Assembly: GCA_029582155.1 (NCBI GenBank)
Contig: CM055909.1
Location: forward strand, 46,316,412 to 46,380,411
DNA length: 64,000 nucleotides
Origin: Panopea generosa
Lineage: Eukaryota; Mollusca; Bivalvia; Adapedonta; Hiatellidae
Direction: 5' to 3'
Below are positions 54,545 to 64,000 of this stretch, one piece after another. The notes beneath the pieces are model-generated. The model saw only the letters and a program-made list of their open reading frames with translations, was not told where the DNA came from and ran no database searches. Positions within the stretch are counted from its first letter, which is position 1; every line of letters begins with the position of its first letter. A program made the position numbers and the translations under genes.

Positions 54545-57105
54545 AACAAGAGCGCCAAGATGGCCCTATATCGCTAACCTGACTGACCTTGAGTCAGCCA
54601 ACATAAGTAGATTATATAACACATGTACACTCAAAATTCCAGAAAGACGAGATGGGCAAGTAGTTAGAATTTTGATTTGTTTTGAAGATGTAACAGATGC
54701 GTAGAAAAGTTCAAACTTGGTAGAGGTTCACCCATGGTAAATGTCAGTGAAATTACATCAAAATCAAGTCAGTAGATTCAGACAAGAAGGCTTTTGAAGT
54801 TTTTACTATAGATGCAGACTGTTCCAAACCAAAGTCTTCGAACTAAGATAAAATCCAGTTCTGGCACAAAACTAACCTGTTATGTTAGAGAATGGTTTAA
54901 AACTAAAGCATCAGACTAAACTATTGTGCATGAAACAATCCACAGTTCTAGCACAATAAATATTCCTATGAGTTTCAAACACAAGCCTTCCCAAAGCCTA
55001 TCGCTTGAAAGAATCTTTGTCGCAGTGCACTCTCCTCCAAAAACAATTAAGTTCTTCCGAGACTTCAAGTACACTTTGACACTGAAAATCTCAAGCAGAC
55101 TTCTTGCTGTGAAGAAACTAGCTAAAAATATGGTATTGCTTTATTATGAAGCAGTAAACCATCCCTATCTGAACCATAGAAACTCTGACTTTTATATTCA
55201 GAAAAACACCTATTTTAAAATGGTTCATGATATATGAATTATATTTCAATCACTGATTATAATTGTATCATTCATCTTTTTATGATGAAATATCTTTTCA
55301 AACTTATATCTGGTATAATAATTTAATACAATAGCAAAAAAAAAAGTCTATTTTTTGACTTGAACAATCATAGTAGAGGGTCACCCAAGGACCATTTCTG
55401 TGATATTATTTTAAAATCGAGCCAGTAGTTTTTGACAAGAAGATTTTTTAAGTTTTTACTATAGCTTATTTATAAGCTAACCCCATCCCTTGGCCGCCAT
55501 GTTTTTTGACAAATCAAGATGGGTTCAACAAACTTGGTAGGGGGTCATCCAAAGAACATTTCTGTGAAATTATTTTAAAATTGAGCCAGTAGTTTCTGAC
55601 AAGAAGATTTTTTAAGTTTTTACTATAGCTTATATAGTAAACTAACCCCACCCCCTGGCCGCCATGTTTTTTGACGAATCAGGATGGGTTGAACATAGTT
55701 GGTAGAGGGTCACCCAAGGAACATTTCTGTGAAATTATTTTAAAATTGAGCCAGTAGTTTCTGACAAGAAGATTTTTTAAATTTTTACTATAGCTTATAA
55801 TTATAGTAAACTAACCCCACCCCCTGGCCGCCATGTTTTTTGACAAATCAAGATGGGTTGAACAAACTTGGTAGAGGGTCATCCAAGGAACATTTCTGTG
55901 AAATTATTTTAAAATTGAGCCAGTAGTTTCTGACAAGAAGATTTTTTTTAGTTTTTACTATAGCTTATATAGTAAACTAACCCCACCACCTGGCCGCCAT
56001 GTTTTTTTCGACGAATCAGGATGGGTTGAACACAGTTGGAAGAGGGTCACCCAAGGAACATTTCTGTGAAATTATTCTAAAACTGAGCCGGTAGTTTCTG
56101 ACAAGAAGATTTTTTAAAATTTTTACTATAGCTTATAATTATAGTAAACTAACCCCACCCCCTGGCCGCCAAGATGACTTGAACAAACATGGTAGAGGGA
56201 CACCCAAGGACTATTTCTGTGATATTATTTCAAAATCGAGCTAGTTGTCTTTGACAAGAAGATTTTTTAAGTTTTTACTATAGCTTATATAATAAACTAA
56301 CCCTACCCCCTGGGTGCCACGTTTTTTGACGAACAAAGATGACTTGAACAAACTTGGTAGAGGGTCAGCCAAGGATCATTTCTTTGAAATGATATAAAAT
56401 CGAGCCAGTAGTTTCTGACAAGAAGATTTTTTGACGAATCAATATGGCTTGAACAAACTTGGTAGACGGTAACCCAAGGAATATTTCTGTGAAATTGTTT
56501 TAAAATTGAACCAGTAGTTTCTGGCAAGAAGGTTTTTTAAGTTTTTACAAATTAAACTTGCCCTGCCCCCTGGCAGCCATGTTTTCTGACGAATCAATAT
56601 GGCTTGAACAAACTTGGAGACGGTCACCCAAGGAATATTTCTGTGAAATTGTTTTAAAATCGAACCAGTAGTTTCTGGCAAGAAGATTTTTTAAGTTTTT
56701 ACTAATTTAGCTTGCCCTGCCTCCTGGCGGCCATGTTTTTTGACGAATCAAAATGGCTTGAACAAACTTTGAAGAGGGTCACCCAAGGAACATTTCTGTG
56801 AAATTGTTTTAAAATTGACCTGGTGGTTCTGACTGGAAGATTTTTTAAGTTTTTACTATAGCTTATATAGTAAACGAACCCCACCCCCTGGCCACCATGT
56901 TTTTTGAAGAATCACTATGGTTTGAACAAACTTGGTGAAGGATCCTCCAAGGAATATTTCTGTGTTATAAGTTATATCAAAATTGGCCAAGTGGTTTCAG
57001 AGGAGAAGTTGTTAGAAGCTAAAAGTTAAAGAGGGATGACAGACGCCGGACACCAGGTAATCACAAAAGCTCACCTTGGAGCATTCGGCTCAGGTGAGCT
57101 AAAAA
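54545..57105 (+). mobile_element. Helitron/pearl-like element 2 with ~165-bp internal repeats
   Basis: 5' end AACAAGAGCGCCAAGATGGC, 3' end AGCTCACC-TTGGAGCATTCGGCT-CAGGTGAGCT then AAAAAC. The interior holds more than ten ~165-bp units of the same kind as element 1 (GGTAGAGGGTCACCCAAGGA, CCCCACCCCCTGGCCGCCAT). Units at 56300-56720 are shortened. The array is interrupted at 54807-55353 by unrelated DNA. Frames at 56303-56884 are unit translations, not genes. Confidence 0.8.
54807..55353 (+). other. Unique insert with 103-codon open frame, function unknown
   Basis: Replaces part of a repeat unit: TTTTTACTATAG on the left breaks off, and the array resumes near 55355. The frame 54926-55237 (about residues 28-47: LERIFVAVHSPPKTIKFFRD) has no motif I recognise and is Lys/Tyr-rich. 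It could be captured host DNA, a decayed transposon gene, or chance. No inverted ends or target duplication are visible. Confidence 0.35.
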
Positions 57106-57439
57106 CATGAAATTCTATGTCTAGTCTGAAACATCAGTCCATTACTCTTTATATTCATGGATACATCGCTACCTACTATAACATAATTATATTGTTATTT
57201 TTCAAGGACCATTTGGGGGGCATGCAACACTTACCAGTGGCACTTCTTGTTTTTAATATTTTTTGCCTCATGGCTATCAAATGAGCAAGGGCACCGCAAA
57301 CCATTTTCAAGATAAAAATGTGCATGTTAATGGAGTTTCATTTTAATATACATCAATACATCAATCCAAACTTTTTTAGTATTTTCATCAAAATAACAAA
57401 AGAAAAAGATTATTTTTACTTTACCGCTAGAAAAATTGT
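57106..57439. other. Spacer
   Basis: No gene; 57255-57320 (GCCTCATGGCTATCAAATGA GC) may be the start of the next repeat element. Confidence 0.35.
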
Positions 57440-58440
57440 AAAAGTTTGGTTGCGAAAACAATCAATTTTAGCACTTTTGACTAAATAAAGGGCCATAACT
57501 CTGAAGATAATGGTCAGAATTGGCTGGTTATCAAACTTGGCTCAGATTTTATAGAGATACACACTTTGTGTAAGTTGGCTTCAGTTCAGGTGAAGAATAC
57601 TCTAGTAATAGAGTGGAAACAGTAAATTTTAGCATTTTTGACTAATTAAAGGGCCATAACTCTGAAGATAATGGTCTGTATTGGCTGGTTATCGAACTTG
57701 GCCTAGATTTTTTACAGATGCACACTTTGTGTAAGTTTGATTCAGTTCTGATAAAGAATAAATGAGTTATTGAGCGGAAACAGTAAATTTTAGCATTTTT
57801 GACTAATTAAAAGCCATAACTCTGAAGATAATAGTCTGAATTGGCTGGTTATTGAACTTGGCCTAGATGTTGTAGAGATGCACACTTTGTGTAAGTTTGG
57901 TTCAGTTCTGATAAAGAATACTCTAGTTATTGATGTTGTTGTTGTCTGGTGTTTAGCGTCGCTTCCAACAATTTTTCAGTCATATCGCGACGGTGTCTAC
58001 TTGAGACAGAATTCTAAGCGCTGTCACACTGGAGTATCATGCCGCAGACACATGGTATGATACCCCACCCAGTCACATTATACTGACACCGGGCCGACCA
58101 GACCTAGAACTCTCCTCTAAATGCTGAGCATCAAGTGAGGAAGCTTCTAGTACCATTTTTAAAGTCTTTGGTATGACCCGGCCGGGGATTGAACCCATGA
58201 CCTTCCGTTACCACTAGACCACGCTGCGGTCTCTCTAGTTATTGAACAAAAACAGGCAATTTCAGCATTTTTTACTAATTAAAGGGCCATAACTCTAAGA
58301 TAATGGTCTGTATTAGCTAGTTATTGTACTTGGCCTAGATTTTATAGAGGTACACACTTTGTGTAAGTTTGGTTCAGTTCTGATGAAAACTACTCTAGTT
58401 ATTGAACTGAAACGAAAACTTGATGCCGCCCATCTGCACG
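57440..58440 (+). repeat. ~160-bp tandem array, interrupted by a SINE
   Basis: About four to five units with GGGCCATAACTCTGAAGATA, GAATTGGCTGGTTATCGAACTTGG, CACACTTTGTGTAAGTTTGG, TTCAGTTCTGATAAAGAATA and CTCTAGTTATTGAGCGGAAA. A family A SINE sits at 57934-58232. The right end runs into GC-rich CTGCCCGCCGACTTCGCC near 58442-58459. Confidence 0.88.
57934..58232 (-). mobile_element. SINE family A, complete, with 13-bp target duplication
   Basis: Tail TGTTGTTGTTGTCTGGTGTT, body GCGTCGCTTCCAACAATTTT, ATGCCGCAGACACATGGTAT and AAGCTTCTAGTACCATTTTT, head GGGGATTGAACCCATGACC ... TTACCACTAGACCACGCTGC. It is flanked by CTCTAGTTATTGA at 57921-57933 and 58233-58245, a target-site duplication typical of LINE-driven insertion. 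The site is one unit of the surrounding ~160-bp array. Confidence 0.93.
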
Positions 58441-58741
58441 CCTGCCCGCCGACTTCGCCAATCTAATAACCAGGTTTTCAACTTTGAAAAATGTTGGCTA
58501 AAAATTAAGTCCAAAAAGGGCATAACTGTTATGGTCACATAACACAATGTGATAGCAACTAAACATGGAGATATGAGGGGGGAGGGGTCACTATACAATG
58601 GCCATAGTAAAGTAACCCCACCCACTCCGAACCCACTTATCATTTTTTTATGATTATAATGAGGTCATTTTACTATAGCTGCAAAGTGACTCCAGGGTCA
58701 TATTACAACGGGGGTCAAAAAACTATACGACACCAGGCCCA
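58441..58741. other. Spacer
   Basis: The 82-codon minus frame at 58395-58643 has no motif; not called. Confidence 0.45.
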
Positions 58742-59104
58742 AGAAATTCAGTTTTCTTTCTATAGAGTTTAAGCAACAATGAAGGTGTTCACATCGCAAA
58801 TGCATGTATTTAATTTACCTACCTGTGCTCATACAGTTTCAGTGTTGGTGTATATAGCTTTAAGCTAAAAATAAAGTACTAAATAACTATCTTTTCCTAG
58901 AAGTCACGGTCTGTGATTTCTTCTTGGAAGGGCGTTATAAACTGTGTCAACATTTGTACATGAAATCTTACATAGTTTAAATTGTCATAGATTGCACAAA
59001 AAGTTATGCGGTATCATAAACTTGGTGAAATGAGTTGTTTGCCCTCCTCTGCCAGATTAAAGACTGTGAGTACTTGTCTTTAACATGAAATTTTGTATCA
59101 TAAA

Positions 59105-59380
59105 TAATTGATTGATTGACTGAATATTAAGAGTCATTTTTATGCCATCGAGGGTTAACATACAATCAGTTAACCTAACCACTGTTTCCTGGTTTCCTGA
59201 AAGGTTAACCATTACTTGAGCACACCCTAACATCGCAATTAACTGATAACTTTTCCGCTTGAATCAGTGGTGAGAGACAAATGACAATGAGACACAATGT
59301 CGTATATCAATCATCACGGAGACTGTTGCCGGGAGAGGATTAAAACTCACGACCCCTGGATTGATAGTCAGACACGTGGT
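59105..59380 (-). mobile_element. SINE family B inside duplication copy 1
   Basis: TTGATTGATTGACTGAATAT, TTTTATGCCATCGAGGGTTA, TTGCCGGGAGAGGATTAAAACTCACG, then CAGACACGTGGTATG, where the last part of the tRNA-like head is missing; copy 2 keeps it. Confidence 0.88.
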
Positions 59381-59444
59381 ATGTTAGTACAGATTAAGGT
59401 TTACGTTATAACTGACAAATTCACCAAAGCATCTCATAATATTG

Positions 59445-60140
59445 CCACTTCATTATATGTGTCATTATAGTGTTGCTTCATTATATACGTATAATTTTAC
59501 ACTGTTTAATTTTATGTGTTATTATTCTACCACTTCATTACATGTGTCATCATACTGCTACTTCATTTTATGTGTCATTATACTGCTGCTTCATTATATG
59601 TGTCATAATACTGCTACCTTATTGTATGCATCATTATACTGCCACTTCATTATGTGTCATTATACTGCTGCTTCATTATATGTGTCATTATACTGCCACT
59701 TCATTATATGTGTCATTATACTGTTGCTTCATTATATGTGTCATTATACTGCTGCTTCATTATATGTTTCATTATACTGCTGGTTCATGATATTTGTCAT
59801 TATACTGCTGTTTCATTATATGTGTCATTATACTGCCACTTTATTATATTTGTCATTATATTGCCACTTCATTATATGTGTCATTATACTGCTGCTTCAT
59901 TATATGTGTCATAATACTGTTACCTTATTATATGTGTCATTATACTGCCACTTCATTATGTGTCATTATACTGCTGCTTCATTATATGTGTCATTATAAT
60001 GCCACTTCATTATATGTGTCATTTTACTGCTGCTTCATAATATGCGTCATTATACTGCTGCTTCATTATATGTTTCATTATACTGCCACTTCATTATATG
60101 TGTCATTATTTTGCCACTTCATTACATGTGTCATGCGCTC
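59445..60140. repeat. 28-bp satellite, long allele (about 24 units)
   Basis: Unit CATTATATGTGTCATTATAC TGCTGCTT, with variants CCACTT and a 3-4-bp-shorter unit (CATTATGTGTCATTATAC). Stop-free in several plus frames, giving Cys/His/Tyr/Leu-rich frames at 59442-60195 that are not genes. Confidence 0.95.
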
Positions 60141-60436
60141 TATTATATCATTTGTTTACCCTTCACAGTTTTTAGTTTATAATTATTTATGTTAACTCAA
60201 TTGCGAGGAAAGCTCAGAGCTTATTATATACTGATCTTTGAGTCCATTTCCTGGGCAGAACCATTACTGTTGCTTAATTAGGGGCATCACGCTTGCACAT
60301 AGGCAATGGTTAAATGTTTCTAAAAACTATATTTATATCATTGATCTGATGCGGGCTGTCAAGTCAATAATCCAATCAGCGATCTCTTTTTGTTTTCAGT
60401 AATGCCATTTTTCTTAGACAAGCTAACTGTCTGTAC

Positions 60437-60667
60437 GTGAACACTACATTGTCAGTTGCTCTTTTACGTAACGATACCAAACAAATATCAGACACGGCTT
60501 CAATAACTGAATTCAAACAGAGTCAAATCACTAACATGATGGTTCAATTAAAACATTATCAATCATGTGCACAACACACAGTTCTTCTATACATACGCCC
60601 CAGTATAAGAATCTTAGATGGATTTGAGATTCCAACAGAAGATTCTGCCACGAGGGATAACTGTTAA
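60437..60667 (+). other. Duplicated open frame, copy 1, unknown
   Basis: A 76-codon frame whose core (SVALLRNDTKQISDTASITE and following) is shared with 62095-62340. It lies after TTTTTGTTTTCAG (about 60390-60402), an acceptor-like site. Compared with copy 2, changes are mostly amino-acid-changing and one extra base (GATTCTGCC against GATCTGTC) alters the end, which argues against a maintained protein. Possibly part of an old transposon. Confidence 0.35.
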
Positions 60668-61044
60668 CACAAAGGACTAATCTTCTACCTGAACCAAAAA
60701 AAACATGAGAAGAAATTCGGTTTTCTTTCTATAGGGTATAAGCAACAATGCATGTATTCAGTTTATCTACCTGTGCTTATACATACAGTTACAGTGTCGG
60801 TGTATATAGCCTTAAGCTAAAAATAAAATACTAAATAACTACCTCTTCCTAGAAGTCACGGTCTGTGATTTCTTCTTGGAAGGGCATTACAAACTGTGTC
60901 AACATAAATTTTGTACTAGTTTATAAATGTCATACATTGCACAAAAAGTTATGCGTATCATAAACTCGGTGAAATTGTTCGCTCTCCTGTGCCAGATTAA
61001 AGGTTATGTACTTGTCTTTAAAATGTAATTTTGTTTCATAAATA

Positions 61045-61335
61045 ATTGATTGATTGACTGACTAAATATTTTTATGCCATCGAGGGCTAACAGACAATCA
61101 GTTAAACTAACCATTGCTTCCTGGGTTCCTGAAAGGTAAACTACCACTTGAGCACACCCTATCTTAGCAAGTAACTGATAACTTTTCCACTTGAATCAGC
61201 AGTGAGAGACGAAAGACAATGAGACACAATGTCGTATATCAATCATCAAGGAAATTGTTGCCGGGAGGGGATTCAAACTCAAGACCCTGGATTGATAGTC
61301 AGACACTTTACCACTTGAGCTAATCTGGCCCGGCA
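61045..61335 (-). mobile_element. SINE family B inside duplication copy 2
   Basis: TTGATTGATTGACTGACTAA, CATCGAGGGCTAACAGACAA, GGGGATTCAAACTCAAGACC (B-box complement) and TTTACCACTTGAGCTAATCTGGCCC at the head, so the head is complete here. Confidence 0.88.
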
Positions 61336-61404
61336 TAATGTAAATAAACATGGTATGTTAGTACAGATTAAGGTTTACATTATAACTGACAGATTCACCA
61401 AAGC

Positions 61405-61715
61405 ATCTCATAATACTGCCACTTCATTATATGTGTCATTATATTGCCGCTTCATTATATGTGTCATTATATTGTTGCTTCATTATATGTATCATTATAC
61501 TACCACTTCATTTTATGTGTTTTTATTCTACCACTTCATTACATGTGTCATTATATTGCCACTTCATTATATGTGTCATTATACTGTTGCTTCATTATGT
61601 GTCATTATACTGCTGCTTCATTATATGTGTCATTATACTGCCACTTCATTTTATACTGTGTCATTATACTCCACTTCATTATATGTGTCATTATTTTGCC
61701 ACTTCATTTTTTGTG
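61405..61715. repeat. 28-bp satellite, short allele (about 11 units)
   Basis: Same unit as 59445-60140 with roughly half the copies. Overlapping plus frames here are artefacts. Confidence 0.95.
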
Positions 61716-62094
61716 TCATGCGCTCTATTATATCATTTGTTTACCCTTCACAATTTTTAGTTTATAATTATTTATGTTAACTCAATTGTGAGGAAAGCTC
61801 AGAGCTTATTATATACCGATCTTTGAGTCCATTTCCTGGGCAGAACCATTACTGTTGTTTATTTAGGGGCATCACACTTTCACATAGGCAGTGGTCAAAT
61901 GTTTTAAAAAACTATATTTATATCATTGATCTGATGCGGGCTGTCAAGTCGATTAATCCAATCAGCGATCTCTTTTTGTTTTCAGTAATGCCATTTTCCT
62001 TAGACAATCTAATTGTCTCTACGTGAACACTACATTGTATCACATTGTATTAACCTAGACAAACAACACCCAAGTGGCCTGTGGGTGGAGTGAT

Positions 62095-62340
62095 AGTCAC
62101 TCTCAAGTCAGGTCAGTTGCTCTTTTACGTAACGATACCAAACAAATATCAGACACGGCTTCAATAATTGAATTCAAACAGAGTCGAATTACTAACATGA
62201 TGGTTCAGTTCAAACACTATCAATCATGTGCACAACACACAGTTCTTCTATACATACACCCCAGTATAAGAATCTTAGACGGATCTGAGATTCCGACAGA
62301 AGATCTGTCACAAGGGATAACTGTTAACCCAAAGGACTAA
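62095..62340 (+). other. Duplicated open frame, copy 2, unknown
   Basis: Counterpart of 60437-60667; it reads on as EDLSQGITVNPKD to a stop at 62340. Its tail (GATAACTGTTAACCCAAAGG) resembles 37485-37560, so the region belongs to a dispersed repeat. Confidence 0.35.
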
Positions 62341-62387
62341 TCTTCTACCTGAACAAAAAAAAACATGAATTATCCTTTTACTTGCAT

Positions 62388-62472
62388 ACCATTTTTCCAG
62401 TATTTGTATGAGCCGGCTGGGGATCAAACCAACAACAGCGGAAGCTCTACCCCTAGACCACCGCTGTGGTAT
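62388..62472 (-). mobile_element. SINE family A, tRNA-like head only
   Basis: ATACCATTTTTCCAGTATTTG, then GGCTGGGGATCAAACC (B box complement) and CTCTACCCCTAGACCACCGC (A box complement). The body is absent. Confidence 0.75.
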
Positions 62473-62875
62473 TACTATAACAATATCTGATATACCTCTA
62501 TTACTATACAAAAGTCAACTAATGTACCCCAAGTAAAGTTTCATTGCTGTATAACTAGTAGTTACGGAAACTTGAAACAAATGTTTTAAGTATAGAAGGC
62601 CCCATAATTCTGCCTAAGGTTCAAAGCTTGTTATCCTAAGTGTCTGCATGGGTGCCCTTAATAGTGGTAAGCACACAGGTGAAGTTGTTTGCTGTATGTA
62701 AGTAATTACAGAGAGCTTGCTTAAAGATTTTAACCAAATCTTTGAAGTATAAAAGGGCCATAATTCTGCCTAAAATCTAAATAAGAGTGTTCCCACTTGT
62801 TCCCATGAGTTCCTTTAGTGTGTGTGAAGTTTGTCTGATGTTTGGCTAGAAGTAAGCAAGGAGATATGAGTTTGT
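62473..62875. other. Spacer with diverged repeat units
   Basis: Two loose units containing GGCCCCATAATTCTGCCTAA and GGGCCATAATTCTGCCTAAA at about 62590 and 62755, about 160 bp apart; the array family is uncertain. Confidence 0.45.
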
Positions 62876-62877
62876 TA

Positions 62878-64000
62878 AAAAAAAACATGAGGGCCAGACT
62901 GACCCTTAATTGCTCACCTGTGGCAGAAGAGACAAGGGCAATAACTCTGACATAAAAAATCTGATTTGGCCAGTTCAAGAACTTGTTTGAGATATTATGG
63001 TTATATAACTACTGTGCAAGTTTGGTGAGAATCAAATGAAAAAAGTGGGTGCTAGAGTGCACACACGATCAAAAAGTGCAGTTTTTTAATGTTTCAAGGG
63101 CCATAACTCTGACATTAATAATCTGATTTGGCTTGTTCAAGAACTTGTTAAGATATTGTGGTTATATAACTACTGTGTAAGTTTGGTGAGAATTACACAA
63201 AAAATGCGGGTACTAGGGTGCACACACAGTCAAATAATGCATTTTTTATTAATTCAAGGGCCATGAATCTGACATTAATATTCCGATTTGGCCAGTTCAA
63301 GAACTTTCTTCAAGATATTATGGTTATATAACTACTGTGTATGTTTGGTGAGAATCAAGTGAAAAAGGCATACAGGTGCTAGAGTGCACACAATGTCGAA
63401 TAGTGCATTTTTAATGTTTCAAGGGCCATAACTCTGACATTAATAATCAGATATGGCCAGTTCAAGAACTTGTTTGAGGTATTAGGGTTATATAACTATT
63501 GTGTAAGTTTGGTGAGAATCAAATGAAAAATACAGGTGCAAGAGTGCACACCCGGTCAAATAGTGCATTTTTCAATGTTTCAAAGGCCATAACTCAGACA
63601 TTAATAACCTGATTTGGCCAGTTCAAAAACTTGTCTGAGATATTATAGTTATATGACTACTGTGCAAGTTTGGTGAGGATCAAATGAAAAATGCGGGTGC
63701 TAGAGTGCACACAGTCAAATATTGCATTTTTTAATGTTTCAAGGGCCGTAACTCCGACATCAATAATCTGATTTGTCCAGTTCAAGAACTTGTCCGAAAT
63801 ATTATGGATATATAACTACTACATAAGTTTAGTGAAGATCCAATGAATAATGCGAGTGCTAGAGTGCACACAACAAAAACGTTCATGGACATTGATTTTT
63901 ATGAAAGGTTCAACCTTTCCGTAAAATTAATCAGTCAGACCATAAATTATGTATCTCTGGATTCCACAACTTCTTAGTTTAAAGTTTGAAGTCATGAAAA
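62878..64000 (+). mobile_element. Element with ~162-bp internal array, reaching window end
   Basis: Opens AACATGAGGGCCAGACTGAC CCTTAATTGCTCACCTG, similar to the starts at 51339 and 54545. Then about six units marked by GGGCCATAACTCTGACATTA (near 63098, 63259, 63422, 63583 and 63744), TTTGGCCAGTTCAAGAACTT, TATAACTACTGTGTAAGTTT and GGTGCTAGAGTGCACAC. The array fades near 63880. The 3' hairpin is not seen before the window ends. Confidence 0.8.

Larger units (their letters stand above)
58742..60706. repeat. Tandem segmental duplication, copy 1
   Basis: Contains in order: GAAATTCAGTTTTCTTTCTATAG, a shared unique block (AGAAGTCACGGTCTGTGATT TCTTCTTGGAAGGGC), a family B SINE, a 28-bp satellite, a shared block (GCTCAGAGCTTATTATATAC) and the frame 60437-60667, ending ACCTGAACCAAAAAAAACATGA. 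The whole order repeats in 60711-62365. Confidence 0.9.
60711..62365. repeat. Tandem segmental duplication, copy 2
   Basis: Same order as copy 1, starting GAAATTCGGTTTTCTTTCTATAG. The 28-bp satellite is much shorter here, and a ~65-bp segment (CACATTGTATTAACCTAGAC to AAGTCAGG, about 62040-62108) is extra. By-eye divergence is low, a few percent. Confidence 0.9.

Noticed and set aside
56303..56884. 74-, 80- and 60-codon minus frames with repeated LKQFHRN and VCSSH motifs
   Set aside because: They are copies of the ~165-bp repeat unit of the Helitron-like element.
59442..60195. Cys/His/Tyr-rich frames of up to 185 codons, and the similar ones at 61355-61780
   Set aside because: Translations of the 28-bp satellite in three frames, with no conserved motif. 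Cysteine spacing just reflects the repeat period.

Overview
The window is AT-rich, gene-poor eukaryotic DNA. Phase-compatible splice sites, tRNA-derived SINEs, TA- and TTAA-type DNA transposons and many tandem arrays point to an animal nuclear genome. The repeat style resembles that of bivalve molluscs: elements opening with AACAAGAG-type ends and carrying 150-170 bp internal repeats, SINEs with a conserved body, and abundant minisatellites. I infer the taxon from that style and cannot name a species. There is no bacterial operon, CRISPR array, rRNA or functional tRNA gene.

Two host genes can be supported. (1) A Bcl-2 family gene on the minus strand (2421-2915). Its first coding exon carries BH4-like, BH3, BH1 and BH2 motifs and stops at the family's usual intron position inside BH2. 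The membrane-anchor exon was not found. (2) A minus-strand gene of unknown function: one large exon (47252-49483) plus a probable last exon about 9 kb away (37914-38160). It encodes an N-terminal AT-hook, two copies of a corepressor-type helix motif, a minisatellite-coded Tyr/Arg/Asn/Glu-rich repeat and a lysine-rich C-terminus. One extra base at the start of the minisatellite breaks the frame. Two further short exon-like islands (23198-23289, 24593-24702) are only tentative.

The rest is repeats. Left part (1-26 kb): a TTAA-type MITE, SINEs of several families, a 3.2 kb 42-bp satellite (about 5.3-8.6 kb), a 2 kb 31-bp satellite (11.8-13.8 kb), TTA/TAA-flanked MITEs, a Tigger-like element and MITEs with CAAACCTGT ends. 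Middle (26-47 kb): a Helitron/pearl-like element split by a decayed Tc1/mariner transposon (27747-29215), a long-TIR foldback element, more SINEs and MITEs, a 23-bp satellite (44.2-45.0 kb) and a 150-170 bp array carrying direct-repeat nuclear-receptor half-sites (45.0-46.2 kb). Right part (49.5-64 kb): a 31-bp array, two large elements with shared ends and different numbers of ~165-bp internal repeats (51.3-52.7 and 54.5-57.1 kb), a second half-site array (53.1-54.5 kb), a ~160-bp array with a SINE inserted in it, a 2 kb tandem segmental duplication carrying 28-bp satellites (58.7-62.4 kb), and a ~162-bp array reaching the window end.

Insertion order can be read at several places: a TTAA MITE inside a CAAACCTGT MITE, a mariner inside a Helitron-like element, and a SINE inside an array with a 13-bp target duplication. 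Most long open frames in the arrays are artefacts of stop-free repeat units. Boundaries of repeats are by eye and usually good to about 10-30 bp.
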